Below are positions 9,960 through 20,700 of a stretch of 64,000 nt of DNA, in pieces. The notes under the pieces were generated by a model. It was not told the DNA's origin, searched no databases, and worked only from the letters and a program-made list of their open reading frames with translations. The translations under genes were made by a program, and so were the position numbers. Where the stretch lies: NCBI GenBank assembly GCA_965279165.1, contig OZ257140.1, positions 248,001 through 312,000 of the forward strand. The letters are read 5' to 3'. Every line of letters starts with the position of its first letter. Position 1 is the stretch's first letter. Source of the DNA: JBAYIE01 sp965279165 (GTDB lineage: Bacteria > Bacteroidota > Bacteroidia > UKL13-3).

Positions 9960-10081
9960 TTGATTCCTTAACTACTCTTTGACTAATTTTAGATAGAAAA
10001 GAGAAGGGGAATGAAATATTTTAAAAAATCCTAATTAATTTCCATCTAAAATTGGTTAGTTATCATTGTCAAAAAAATAAA

Positions 10082-10089
10082 TAACTTTG
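10082..10089 (+). promoter_or_regulatory. TAnnTTTG promoter element
   Basis: TAACTTTG is an exact match to the Bacteroidota -7 consensus, 15 bases before the ATG at 10105. The -33 partner is not well placed. Confidence 0.45.
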
Positions 10090-10104
10090 CTAAAAGTTAT
10101 ATAT

Positions 10105-10770
10105 ATGATAACTAAACTCCAAACATATGGTTGGTTCAATGTTGGGATATTATTCTTAACTATTTCTTTAGGGACGAACTGTAAAAAGTTATACAATACT
10201 AATAACGAATGTTCTTATGATTTTGATCCAGGAAAAGTTACTGCGGAAGCTACCGTCGGCACTTATAATTGGAAAGCCACCTATGATAAATCATTTATGA
10301 GTAGTAATATTTCTGCTTACAAAATTAAATGCGCACCCAAAAGCGATTCTTTAAGTTTTTCTTTATTGGGAAATATTAACAATACAAAAACAAGTTATTT
10401 AAATTTTGAATGTATATTGAATGGCACTACCATTAGAAGATTTTCTGATTTGGTATTATTAGATTATCGTTCATTCGTATTAGATGATAAAATAAATTAT
10501 ATTCTATTACACCATTATCGAAAGGATGGTGTTTTAAATGATACCATATCAAATACCATTAAAATAAGCGAGGGAAAATTAACTTTTTCGAGGTCATTTG
10601 TTACTTGTACAGCAAATTATCATATAAGTTCTTCCGAAGAATCTAGGTCAATTAGAACCTATGGGAAATTCAACTTTAATATACCTAATGGTACGGAAAA
10701 AATACCGGTAAACGGAACTTTTGACTTCTTATTAAACCCTTTAAGTGACGATATAAATTTCAAGAATTAA
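10105..10770 (+). CDS. Hypothetical exported protein
   Basis: 221 residues from the ATG at 10105. The open frame extends to an upstream TTG, but that lies inside a perfect promoter element. A hydrophobic N-terminus (about residues 8-25) ends near LGTNC, giving a weak lipobox-like cysteine. The rest is polar and beta-rich; no family was recognised. Its 3' end overlaps the convergent truB gene by four bases. Confidence 0.6.
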   Translation: MITKLQTYGWFNVGILFLTISLGTNCKKLYNTNNECSYDFDPGKVTAEATVGTYNWKATYDKSFMSSNISAYKIKCAPKSDSLSFSLLGNINNTKTSYLNFECILNGTTIRRFSDLVLLDYRSFVLDDKINYILLHHYRKDGVLNDTISNTIKISEGKLTFSRSFVTCTANYHISSSEESRSIRTYGKFNFNIPNGTEKIPVNGTFDFLLNPLSDDINFKN

Positions 10771-11480
10771 CAATTAATCTGAAGCAACCATTCATCAATC
10801 GTTTTGGCATCTTCCAATTTATAATTACCGGAACGGGTGCGACAAAGAGAGTTCAGGTAGGCACCGGCGTTTAGCGCTTTTCCGAAATCATAAGCCAGGG
10901 AACGTATATAAGTACCTTTGCTGCAGACAACTTTAAAATAAACCAGTGGCAATTCAATTTTTGTAATTTCGAAAGAATGAATGGTAACCGGTCGGGCTGC
11001 AATCTCTATCTCCACTCCTGCCCTAGCCGATTCGTAAAGTTTTTTTCCATCCTTCTTCAAGGCAGAATAAATAGGGGGAATTTGCATGATATCTCCTGTA
11101 AACTTCTTAACCGTTTCGTATATTTTTTCTTCGGTAATGGATGTAGTTTCAAAAGTTTGGTTCACTTCCGTTTCCAAATCATAGGAAGGTGTAGTTGCAC
11201 CAAGAAAGAAGGAACCTGTATATTCCTTTTCGGTTGCCATATACGAATCGATATTTTTGGTTTCCTTTCCCACACAAACAATTAGTAAACCTGTAGCCAG
11301 CGGATCGAGGGTACCTGCATGACCGACTTTAATTTTTCGTTTGGTGGCAGGTGGGTCTACATAATATTTGTGCAGATTTTTTAACAAGGTATAACGCAAC
11401 TTGTTTACTACATCAAAGGATGTCCATTCAAGTGGTTTATTAACCAATAACACCGCACCTTTTTCAGGATCCAGATTCAT
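10767..11480 (-). CDS. truB: tRNA pseudouridine(55) synthase TruB
   Basis: 237 residues. The catalytic motif VGHAGTLDPLATGLL carries the nucleophile Asp59. The N-terminal KPLEWTSFDVV and the C-terminal KGTYIRSLAYDFG motifs are also typical. It makes the T-loop pseudouridine of tRNAs. It lies 29 bases after uppP at the end of the ftsX-DUF3098-uppP-truB operon, an arrangement widespread in this phylum. Confidence 0.95.
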   Translation of the reverse strand: MNLDPEKGAVLLVNKPLEWTSFDVVNKLRYTLLKNLHKYYVDPPATKRKIKVGHAGTLDPLATGLLIVCVGKETKNIDSYMATEKEYTGSFFLGATTPSYDLETEVNQTFETTSITEEKIYETVKKFTGDIMQIPPIYSALKKDGKKLYESARAGVEIEIAARPVTIHSFEITKIELPLVYFKVVCSKGTYIRSLAYDFGKALNAGAYLNSLCRTRSGNYKLEDAKTIDEWLLQINC

Positions 11481-11509
11481 ATTAAGGGATAAAGATATGG
11501 ATTTAATGA

Positions 11510-12298
11510 TTAGAGGACTTCCAAATTGATACCAAGCGAATACAGTGTGATAATAATTAATCCTACTGCTATGCGGTACCAGCCGAACATTTTAAATCCA
11601 TGTTTGGTTAAGTAAGTGATAAATCCTTTAATGGCAATCATAGCCACCACAAAAGCAACCAGATTACCGACCAATAGAATCGAAACATCTTCCATCACAA
11701 AACCTGTTTCGGTTTGGTATTTATACATTTTATAGACTGTTGCTGCAAACATGGTTGGCACCGCAAGAAAGAAGGAAAATTCGGCGGCTGCTTTTCTCGA
11801 AAGTTTTTGTTGCAATCCACCAATAATAGTAGCGGCGCTTCTCGAAACACCCGGAATCATGGCAATAACCTGAAAACAACCAATGATAAAAGCCTTGGGA
11901 TAGGTTATTTTATCTTCCTGTTTGTTTTCGTTGTTCAACCATTTATCGATAAACAATAAGATGACACCGCCAACCAGTAGGCTGATTCCAACTACCAAAG
12001 CATTTTCTAATAGCGCGTCAATCTGGTCGTTGAACAATTTACCAATTACGGCAGCCGGAATAAACGCTACACCTAACTTTAGGTAAAAATCAAAACTTTG
12101 CAAAAAACGTTTCCAGTACAAAGCTATTACGGATAAAATAGCACCAAACTGAATGGCAACCGTAAACATTTTCACAAAATGATCGGACGAAATTCCCATC
12201 ATGCTTGATACAATAATCATATGCCCTGTAGATGAAACCGGAAGAAACTCGGTTATACCTTCTACGATGGCGAGAATGATTGCTTGAATTGTGGTCAA
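11510..12298 (-). CDS. uppP: Undecaprenyl-diphosphatase UppP (BacA)
   Basis: 262 residues with about eight membrane segments. The two active-site motifs are present: VEGITEFLPVSSTGH near the N-terminus and MIPGVSRSAATI in the middle. It dephosphorylates undecaprenyl pyrophosphate to recycle the lipid carrier for peptidoglycan and polysaccharide synthesis. It sits in the ftsX-DUF3098-uppP-truB operon, which links cell division and envelope building. Confidence 0.95.
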   Translation of the reverse strand: MTTIQAIILAIVEGITEFLPVSSTGHMIIVSSMMGISSDHFVKMFTVAIQFGAILSVIALYWKRFLQSFDFYLKLGVAFIPAAVIGKLFNDQIDALLENALVVGISLLVGGVILLFIDKWLNNENKQEDKITYPKAFIIGCFQVIAMIPGVSRSAATIIGGLQQKLSRKAAAEFSFFLAVPTMFAATVYKMYKYQTETGFVMEDVSILLVGNLVAFVVAMIAIKGFITYLTKHGFKMFGWYRIAVGLIIITLYSLGINLEVL

Positions 12299-12352
12299 AT
12301 GAATAATAAATGATGAATGATGAATGATGAATTCATTCTCAATTCGTGTAAA

Positions 12353-12598
12353 TTAGTCTTTGGATTTGTACATTACTGCGAAGGCTTCAACAATAAAACC
12401 AATCACAACTACAATGGGGGCTACCGTTAATTTGGTTGCATTAAAGATATCCTCTGTGCCGGACATCAGAACAAATCCTATGGTAATGATTACCATACCT
12501 ACCAGCATAAGGATATAATTTTCCTTACCAAATACAAATTCGAAAGGTTTTGTTGCTGCGGCATCTTTATCAGCCTTTTTAACTTTTTTATCCGACAT
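12353..12598 (-). CDS. DUF3098 small membrane protein
   Basis: 81 residues: a lysine-rich N-terminus, then two hydrophobic segments (about 29-48 and 58-75) separated by SGTEDIFNATK. This pattern and its position directly after ftsX identify the DUF3098 family, which is characteristic of Bacteroidota. Function is unknown. It starts 11 bases after ftsX and is presumably co-transcribed with it. Confidence 0.85.
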   Translation of the reverse strand: MSDKKVKKADKDAAATKPFEFVFGKENYILMLVGMVIITIGFVLMSGTEDIFNATKLTVAPIVVVIGFIVEAFAVMYKSKD

Positions 12599-12609
12599 AC
12601 TTTTACTTA

Positions 12610-13479
12610 TTAATATAAATCATCGATTTTCATTCGCAGGTAATGGTTTGTAGATATAAAACTACTCACCATGCTGATGATTATCCCTGCAATAATAACC
12701 ACAACAAACAACATTGCAAACTGTGTATTGTTATAAACGGTTTGGATACCATCAACCCAAAATGGCAGCCAATATAAAATGGATGCCAATAGCAGACAGG
12801 AACCTAATCCGCCAAAGAGTCCGTTAATAAAGGAACGCATCACGAACGGACGAATAATAAACCCATGTGTTGCGCCGACCATCTGCATACTTTTTATAAT
12901 AAAACGCATGGCATAAAGATTTAGTCTGATGGTGCTATTAATTAAGGTAATGGCAATAATCAGAAAAACCACACTTAATCCTACCATGATGCTGCCTATG
13001 GTGCGAACATTTTTATTTATTTCTTCGATGATTGATTTTTGGTAAACCACTTCCACCACTTCTTTGTTTCGGCGCAATTCGGTATCAATTTTTGAAATCG
13101 CATCGGGTTTGGCGTATTTTGATTTAAGGAATAATTCAACGGAAGGTAGTAAAGGATTAAACCCCAAGAAGCTTACAAAATCTTGTCCTATTTCTTTTGT
13201 AAATTGTTTGGCAGCCTCTTCCCTGCTTACGAGGGTTGCTTTTTTGGCATATTCAGACTGTTTAATTTGGTCGAATATTTTACCCAATTCTTTTTGTGAC
13301 AAGTCCTTTTGAAGGAATACAGTAATCTGAAAATTTTCGCGCAAATGGTTGCTTAAATTTTTACCACTGATTAAAATAATACCCAGCAAACCCAGCATAA
13401 ACAATACCAAGGCTATACTTATAATAGAAGGAAGATTCGAAATCCTCCTTCGTTTTTTTATTTGTGGTTCTGTACTCAT
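12610..13479 (-). CDS. ftsX: Cell division protein FtsX
   Basis: 289 residues in the FtsX layout: short basic cytoplasmic tail, TM1 (about 17-37), a periplasmic domain of roughly 130 residues, then three more membrane segments, with QMVGATHGFIIRPF typical of the FtsX core. With the ATPase FtsE, which is not in this window, it activates peptidoglycan hydrolases at the septum. It is the first gene of the four-gene minus-strand cluster. Confidence 0.9.
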   Translation of the reverse strand: MSTEPQIKKRRRISNLPSIISIALVLFMLGLLGIILISGKNLSNHLRENFQITVFLQKDLSQKELGKIFDQIKQSEYAKKATLVSREEAAKQFTKEIGQDFVSFLGFNPLLPSVELFLKSKYAKPDAISKIDTELRRNKEVVEVVYQKSIIEEINKNVRTIGSIMVGLSVVFLIIAITLINSTIRLNLYAMRFIIKSMQMVGATHGFIIRPFVMRSFINGLFGGLGSCLLLASILYWLPFWVDGIQTVYNNTQFAMLFVVVIIAGIIISMVSSFISTNHYLRMKIDDLY

Positions 13480-13620
13480 ATCACCTACTCTTGATTCAAC
13501 GAAATTACGCTATTGACCAAGGTTCCGACTATCTTTAATACACAGGTAAATTGTGGAAAAGATTGGAGAATGGGCGGCTAAAAGGTCAATAGTCGACATC
13601 TGACCATTGACCTTTGCCTC

Positions 13621-15072
13621 TTACTTATCTTCCAATCCGAATCCGTAATAACCTTTTGAACCATCGGGATTAATGCCTTCCATCAGCACACCTCCTTTGG
13701 TTCCTTCGAGGGCTGTTTTAACGTCGGATACGGTAGATACTGCACTCTTATTGATAGAGATGATAACAAAGCCGTTTTGTACACCTGCTTTTTTAAGGAT
13801 ACTTTTCTCTCCAACTTTCTTCACTCTAACGCCATTTGCGATACGTAAATTGAGTCGTTCTTCTCGGGTCAGGCTTTCAAATTCGGAATCCAGCACTTTA
13901 TTAGACACTACTTTTTCTTTCACGTCAATGGTTGTTTTGCCATCACGGTTTCGCAAGGTAACATAAACAGTTTTTTCATCCCCACCGCGTAAGAACACCA
14001 CTTTCACTTTATCGCCAGGGCTGCGTTTACCAATTTGCTCCTGCAATTCGGATGAAGTATTAACTTTTGATTCATCAATTGAAATAATCACATCTTTTTC
14101 TTTTATACCGGCATCGAGTGCTGCGCTACCTTCTGTAACCTTGGTAACAAAAACGCCTTTAACCTCTCGTAAGCCTTCTTTATCGGCAAGTTCGGCCGTT
14201 ACATCTTGAATCTGAACACCGATATAACCACGTTGGGCTTCTCCATATTTCAATAAATCATCGATTATTTTTTTCATCAAGTTAGATGGAACCGCAAAAG
14301 CATAACCGGCATATTGTCCGGTATTGGAAGCAATAGCCGTATTGATACCAATTAGTTTACCATCGGCCGAAACCAATGCACCACCGCTATTTCCTGGATT
14401 TACAGCAGCATCGGTTTGTATAAAGGATTCGATTGAATATTGCGATTCGGGGCGATTCGGATCTTTTAGTAAATTTAAGTTACGTCCTTTGGCGCTAATA
14501 ATTCCGGCGGTAACGGTTGAGTTTAGGTCGAATGGATTCCCTACAGCCAATACCCATTGACCCACTTTTGCCTCATCCGAATTACCAATCATGGCAAACG
14601 AAAGATTTTTTTCATCGATACGAATTAAAGCCAAGTCGGTATTTGGGTCGCGGCCAATCAAAGTGGCATCATACTGCCGTTTATCTGACAAAACTACTTT
14701 AATTTTAGTAGCACCATCAATTACATGGTTATTGGTTACTATATATCCATCCGAAGAAATTATTACTCCCGATCCGGATGCGGCCTGTGGACCAAATGGC
14801 ATTCCTTTAAAAAAACCAAACGGATCCATTTGTTGGTTGGTTTCAGGCTGTTTTTGCTCAATCAAAGTTTTTATATGTACAACGGTAGGGGTAACCAATT
14901 CTGACACTTCTACAAAATCGGGGCGTGAACCTACCTCAGTTAAGCTGGCATACCTTGCAAGGTGATTACGCTCAAATTCAACAGTATCCTCATTGCTAAT
15001 CAATCTGTTAAGACTCAGAGCCACAAGTCCACCCAGACTTGCTACGGCAAAAATTAATAGGTATTTTTTCAT
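13621..15072 (-). CDS. HtrA/DegP-family periplasmic serine protease
   Basis: 483 residues with an N-terminal membrane anchor or signal (1-21). The trypsin-like domain has the triad histidine in TNNHVIDGA, the aspartate in NTDLALIRID and the serine in NPGNSGGALV. Two PDZ domains follow (about 285-380 and 395-483). The family handles misfolded envelope proteins as protease and chaperone. It is transcribed alone, divergent from the 15217 gene. Confidence 0.93.
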   Translation of the reverse strand: MKKYLLIFAVASLGGLVALSLNRLISNEDTVEFERNHLARYASLTEVGSRPDFVEVSELVTPTVVHIKTLIEQKQPETNQQMDPFGFFKGMPFGPQAASGSGVIISSDGYIVTNNHVIDGATKIKVVLSDKRQYDATLIGRDPNTDLALIRIDEKNLSFAMIGNSDEAKVGQWVLAVGNPFDLNSTVTAGIISAKGRNLNLLKDPNRPESQYSIESFIQTDAAVNPGNSGGALVSADGKLIGINTAIASNTGQYAGYAFAVPSNLMKKIIDDLLKYGEAQRGYIGVQIQDVTAELADKEGLREVKGVFVTKVTEGSAALDAGIKEKDVIISIDESKVNTSSELQEQIGKRSPGDKVKVVFLRGGDEKTVYVTLRNRDGKTTIDVKEKVVSNKVLDSEFESLTREERLNLRIANGVRVKKVGEKSILKKAGVQNGFVIISINKSAVSTVSDVKTALEGTKGGVLMEGINPDGSKGYYGFGLEDK

Positions 15073-15216
15073 TTTTCTAATTTGTCTTTGGTATTCCTTA
15101 TCAAAGTTTGTTCCAAAACTTTATGTTAACCATAACGCATATTACAAACAGTTCGCATACCTTTCAAAAAAATAATTTTACGGTTCAATTTTTTATTGAA
15201 ATTTGCTCCATCATAC

Positions 15217-16047
15217 ATGGCCCACGATATCCATCAATATTATTTCGAAAAATACCTGCGAAATGAAATGTCGATCAAGGACAGATTGACATTTGAGGAA
15301 AAATTGACGGTAAATAATCAGATTCGTTCATCCTTTGAGCACTATAAATTAAACCGCCAACAATACCTTAGTGATTTTGCAATAAAAGAGCAAAAGTCGG
15401 CAAGTCACAGGAAGTTAAACAACTGGCTATACCTTTTAATATCTGTTATTGGTATCGTTTTAAGTGTAAATTTTTATCTGGATAATAAAGAACTGAAGCA
15501 ATTGATTTCGTCGAATTCCGGAGAAAATGTTCCATTTTACAAACGCATTCCTTTCTTTTTTAACGATAAAAAGGAGGCGAAACAACCGGTAAAACAAGCC
15601 AACCCGATAACCACTGAATCAGATACTTTGATAGAACAATCGGAGACCGACACAACTGTACAGAACGAAAACAGTTTACTTTTTGAACAAGACGAAATGT
15701 TACTGGATACAACCATGTTGGTTTATGAGAAAAGTACGTTTGAAAGTGTTTACGAAATGGTGAAACTGCAAGATTCGGTTAGCAGCGATAGTATCTTGGA
15801 ACAGCTTACGTTGCAACAATACCAGAACGTCAAAACGGTTTTTAAAACAATCCATATAAATGTAACCTATTGGCGATCGCCTAGTGGATACATCGGATAT
15901 AAATTTAACGGAAAGAAACTTATGCTTTTTGGTATTACTCCGCCGTTTCGCCTCACTCTTTTAAAACAAGAAGATGAAATAGGAATCCGGGAAGAAGAGG
16001 GTAATATTTTTTATTTAATTAACGACGATAATTTTCATAAATTTTGA
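15217..16047 (+). CDS. Membrane-anchored hypothetical protein, anti-sigma-factor-like layout
   Basis: 276 residues from the ATG at 15217; an upstream TTG in the same frame is less likely. A cytoplasmic N-terminal part (about 1-65, EKYLRNEMSIKDRLTFEEKL) looks like the helical start of anti-sigma or zinc-finger-like regulators but has no zinc ligands. One membrane segment (about 66-86) follows, then an acidic Thr/Glu linker and a C-terminal domain. The stop codon overlaps the dapF start by four bases, implying coupled translation. Confidence 0.6.
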   Translation: MAHDIHQYYFEKYLRNEMSIKDRLTFEEKLTVNNQIRSSFEHYKLNRQQYLSDFAIKEQKSASHRKLNNWLYLLISVIGIVLSVNFYLDNKELKQLISSNSGENVPFYKRIPFFFNDKKEAKQPVKQANPITTESDTLIEQSETDTTVQNENSLLFEQDEMLLDTTMLVYEKSTFESVYEMVKLQDSVSSDSILEQLTLQQYQNVKTVFKTIHINVTYWRSPSGYIGYKFNGKKLMLFGITPPFRLTLLKQEDEIGIREEEGNIFYLINDDNFHKF

Positions 16048-16841
16048 CATTACATTTTTACAAATACCAGGGAACGGGAAACGACTTCATTTTATTGGAT
16101 GATAGGGAGAAAGAATTTCCTGTTAACGACACCAAACTGGTTGCAGAACTTTGCGACAGAAGGTTTGGCATTGGAGCGGATGGATTAATCTTGTTACAAC
16201 CCCATCCAACTACCGATTTTTATATGCAATACTTTAACAGCGACGGACGTGAAAGTAGTATGTGCGGCAATGGAGGAAGATGTATTGTTGCTTTTGCCAA
16301 CCGTATTAAGGTTATACCAAATCGTACAAAATTTACTGCTATCGATGGCATTCATGAAGCCATTATTGCCAGCAACAGGGTAGAACTTAAAATGAATGAC
16401 GTTCATGTTATTGATAACAGGTTGGATGATGTGTATGTCCTAAATACAGGTTCGCCACATTATGTTCAATTTTTAAAAGAAGACACTGCAAATACCGACA
16501 TTGTTCAAATGGCCAAAACGATTCGCTACAACGCGGAATTTACCGAAGAAGGAATCAATGTAAATTTTGCCAATAACCTGGGTCCAAATTCCATTAAAAT
16601 GCGCACTTACGAACGCGGTGTGGAGGATGAAACCTTATCTTGTGGCACAGGAGTAACCGCCACCGCAATTGCATTGGGCTTAAAGAATAAACTTACCTCG
16701 GGCGAACAAACCATACATGTTCAGGTTATGGGTGGACGATTGGAAGTAAGTTATATATTGGATGCGGAAAACCATGCAGCAAGGGAAGTTTGGTTGAAAG
16801 GGCCGGCGGAGTTTGTGTTTGAGGGAGAAGTGAGTAAATGA
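16044..16841 (+). CDS. dapF: Diaminopimelate epimerase
   Basis: 265 residues. The start is TTG at 16044, giving the normal DapF N-terminus (HFYKYQGTGNDF) and overlapping the previous stop as TTGA. The two catalytic cysteines are in SMCGNGGRCIVAF and LSCGTGVTATAIA. It converts LL- to meso-diaminopimelate for lysine and peptidoglycan synthesis. All key residues are intact. Confidence 0.95.
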   Translation: MTLHFYKYQGTGNDFILLDDREKEFPVNDTKLVAELCDRRFGIGADGLILLQPHPTTDFYMQYFNSDGRESSMCGNGGRCIVAFANRIKVIPNRTKFTAIDGIHEAIIASNRVELKMNDVHVIDNRLDDVYVLNTGSPHYVQFLKEDTANTDIVQMAKTIRYNAEFTEEGINVNFANNLGPNSIKMRTYERGVEDETLSCGTGVTATAIALGLKNKLTSGEQTIHVQVMGGRLEVSYILDAENHAAREVWLKGPAEFVFEGEVSK

Positions 16842-17746
16842 GTAAATGAATAAATGAGTAAATGGGCCGCGTCGTGCGGTGTGTCGACTTTTTTTAGCCA
16901 CAGATTTCACTGATTACACAGATTTTTAACCGCAAAGTATGCAAAGATTTTTCGCAAAGGAACGCAAAGGATTTAAGACACAGGATAACAACTGATGCAT
17001 AACTTTTGACTGATGGCTGATGGCATTTTTAGCCACAGATTTCATTGATTACACCCATTATTAACCGCAAAGTATGCAAAGATTTTTCGCAAAGGAACGC
17101 AAAGGATTTAAGACACAGGATGACAACTGATGCATAACTTTTGACTGATGGCTGATGGCATTTTTAGCCACAGATTTCATTGATTACACCCATTATTAAC
17201 CGCAAAGTATGCAAAGATTTTTCGCAAAGGAACGCAAAGGATTTAAGACACAGGATGACAACTGATGCATAACTTTTGACTGATTGCTGATGGCATTTTT
17301 AGCCACAGATTTCACTAAGTACACTGATTTTTTAACCGCTAAGGACGCGAAGATTTTAACGCAGAGATCGCAAAGGTTTTGCAAATGGGTTTACGTTTGG
17401 CATACAGCCAAAGAATTAGACACTTTGTAAAGATTTCCTGATTGCTGTAAACTGAAAACTGTGAACTTTTAACTGACCGCTGATTGCTTTTTGCCACAGA
17501 ATACACAAATTACACAGAAAAAATAACAAATAAATTTATTCTATTTTTTTAGAAGATGCCGGTGTGTGAGCCTGTCGAACACATCCGGATGAGGGGGAAG
17601 TGAGGAAATGAGGAAATGAGTGAATGAGTAAATGAGTGAATGAGTAAATTTGGGGAATGAGGCGGTTCATTAAAATTTAATAAACAATTTGTTTTGTGGT
17701 TTGCGAACTATGGCATTACTTTGACTCTATTTAATTAGGGTAAATC
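16842..17746. repeat. Gene-free block with 135-base tandem direct repeats
   Basis: Three near-identical 135-base units begin at 16896, 17031 and 17166, with a partial diverged fourth at 17301. Each opens with AGCCACAGATTTCA and contains 'ACCGCAAAGTATGCAAAG' and 'GGAACGCAAAGG'. The edges carry short GAGTAAAT tandem runs (16830-16865, 17598-17650). No convincing gene was seen; open frames here are repeat artefacts. The same core motif recurs at 20.9-21.7 and 25.5-26.2 kb. Confidence 0.9.
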
Positions 17747-20700
17747 TTGCTTGTAGTAAATACACAACCATTTGATCTCGTTTATACCTTGGTAACCCAT
17801 GCCAAACTTGGCTATGTTTTGGAACCACATGTAGTACAGATTAACTCATTGGGAAAGTATACCCTTACACACCAAAGGATTTACCTTAAAACTGCCGATT
17901 ATTTTCAGAAAAAAATTACAGAGGAAGATTTAAAAATAATAGCAATCCTGGATGAGCTTAACGACGATTTTATTTTCAAGAAATTTTATACAGAAGGAAA
18001 AAAGAAAATCAGGACAGCCGAGTTTTTTGATAAGTATTGTCCGGAGGAATTGGTAAATGAGCGTATACGCCCGTTTATAGAGCAACGCATGACCAAAGCA
18101 TTTAATATGCTAAGAGGCAAAGAAATCTACAAAATGGGTAATGACAATAACCCTACTTCACAAGCCATACATGTTTCCAAAGAGAAGGCAACGGTATTGT
18201 TTCATTTCCGCAGGAACGAAGAAGGAACTCGTTATTTTCCCACTATAAAATACAAAGGCGAACGGGTAGAGTTTATGTATAAAGGTGCCGGTATAATCAA
18301 CAACCAACCGGCCTGGTTGCTTCTCGACAATAATTTATTTGATTTCGAAAAAGAAATAGATGGTAAAAAACTGCAGCCGTTTTTAAACAAGCGTTATATC
18401 CAAATTGCGAAATCGGGTGAAGAAAATTATTTCCAGAAATTTGTTTCGAATCTAGTGGAGAAATATGATGTTTATGCTGAAGGGTTTGCTATTGTTACCG
18501 AAAAAAATGATGGTGCAGCCACTTTAAAAGTGCAACCTTACCAAGACAGCGACAATATATCAATGAAGCTTAATTTTCATTATGGAAAAGCGGAGTTTGA
18601 ATATGGTTCGGATCAAAATATTTCAGCTGTACTGGAACGAGAGGGAGACCAATATACCTTTAAACGGATAAAGCGAAACAGAAACTGGGAAGACGAAAAG
18701 AAACTAGCAATCGAAACGTTGGGTATAAAAGAATTAAACGGTCCGTATTTTACCTTAACCAGCGAAACCAAACATTCGGTTGCCGACCAATTAATACCGC
18801 TCGAAACCACCAATAAATATGCATTTCTTGAATGGTTAAATGAACATGTAGCTGCATTAAAAGATGCAGGCATTGAATTGGAACAGAGCAATGAATTTAA
18901 CAAATATTTTATAGGCGCACGAGAAATTAAACTGGAAGTAAAAGAGCAGAAAGACTGGTTTGATATAAAAGCAGTGGTAACTTTTGGTGCGTATACATTT
19001 CCATTTATAGCACTAAAAGAAAATATACTGAAGGGCAAACGCGAGTTTATATTACCCAATGGTTTGGTTGCAATTATACCGGAAGAATGGTTTGGAAATC
19101 TGGCGGGAATACTGGCATTTTCGAATTCAGATGATGAGATAAGGCTCGAAAAGCATCATGTTGGGTTGATAGCCGAATTAACTTCGGATGGTGGAAAATA
19201 CTTGCGAATCAGCGATAAACTGGAACGAATTAAATCATACGGACAAGTACGGGATATGGCATTACCACTCTCTTTCAGAGGAGAGTTACGTCCATACCAG
19301 AAAGCAGGATTTGATTGGTTCTATTTTCTAAAAGAAAATCATTTTGGTGGATGTTTGGCAGATGATATGGGATTAGGAAAAACCATACAAACCTTGGCTT
19401 TGTTACAAAAAGAAAAGGAACTTTATGCGATTACCCGTAAGATGAATATGCAGGAAGGTAATCCGCTCATCATGCCTCTCACCGACCCATCTCAATTGGA
19501 TTTATTCGATGCCAACCAAACGCCTCATGCCATTGTTGCAGATGAAAACAAACAGCAGGAAGGGAATACGATTCCGGATAGTTTAAAAACCTTTATTCGT
19601 ACCTCTTTAATTGTGGTTCCAAATTCGTTGGTTTATAACTGGTACCACGAATCAAAAAAGTTTACACCAAACATTAAAGTATTGGTTTATACCGGTATCA
19701 ATCGGGAAAAGAATCCGGCAATGTTTGCCATCTACGACCTTGTAATAACAACCTATGGTACCGTACGGGTAGATATAGATGTATTAAAGGAACATCGTTT
19801 TAATTATATTATTTTAGACGAAAGTCAATCCATCAAGAATCCAAATTCGTTATCGGCAAGAGCGGTGAAACAACTTCGCTCCTCCTTTAAACTGGTTCTT
19901 ACCGGTACTCCTATTGAAAACAGTGTTCAGGAATTATGGAGTCAGTTTGCTTTTATCAATCCCGGATTGGTTGGCAGTTTGCAATCCTTTAATGAGCATT
20001 TTGTTACTCCAATTGAAAAGGGAAAAGACATTCATAAACTGCAACAATTGAAAGCAGTAATTAAACCATTTTTATTGCGTCGAACCAAGGATCAAGTGGC
20101 ACAGGATTTACCTCCAAAGATTGAGCAGGTTAAGTTCTGTAATATGACTGAAGAGCAAGCGGAAGCATATGAAAAAGTGAAATCCTATTTCCGTAACGAA
20201 ATTTTGAAATCGATTCAGGAGGTTGGGCTAAATCGTTCGCAGATGGCTTTGTTACAAGGATTAACCAAACTGCGACAAATAGCAAACCATCCCAAATTAA
20301 CCAATCCGGAGTATGATGGACAGGCAGGAAAGTTTGATGAAATTGTAGCGATGGCAGAAACGGCAAAAGCAGAAGGTCATAAGGTTTTAATTTTTTCACA
20401 GTTTGTAAAACAGTTAGAAATTTACCGAACCTATTTCAACGAAAAACATTGGAATTATTGCTATTTGGATGGTAGCATGAGCAGCGAAGAGAGACAAAAA
20501 GCGGTAACCGAATTCCAGAATAACAACGCAGTTTCTTTCTTTTTAATTTCACTCAAAGCAGGAGGTGTCGGATTAAACTTAACTTCTGCAGATTACGTAT
20601 TTATTGTTGATCCATGGTGGAATCCGGCTGTTGAGCAACAAGCCATCGACCGTACGCACCGCATTGGGCAAAACAAAACGGTATTTACGTATAAGTTTAT

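Noticed and set aside
10069..10110. TTG start at 10087 for the hypothetical gene
   Set aside because: The codon lies inside a perfect TAACTTTG promoter element; the ATG at 10105 is better.
16896..17340. Possible CRISPR array
   Set aside because: The units are 135-base tandem repeats without short conserved repeats alternating with unique spacers, and there are no cas genes nearby.
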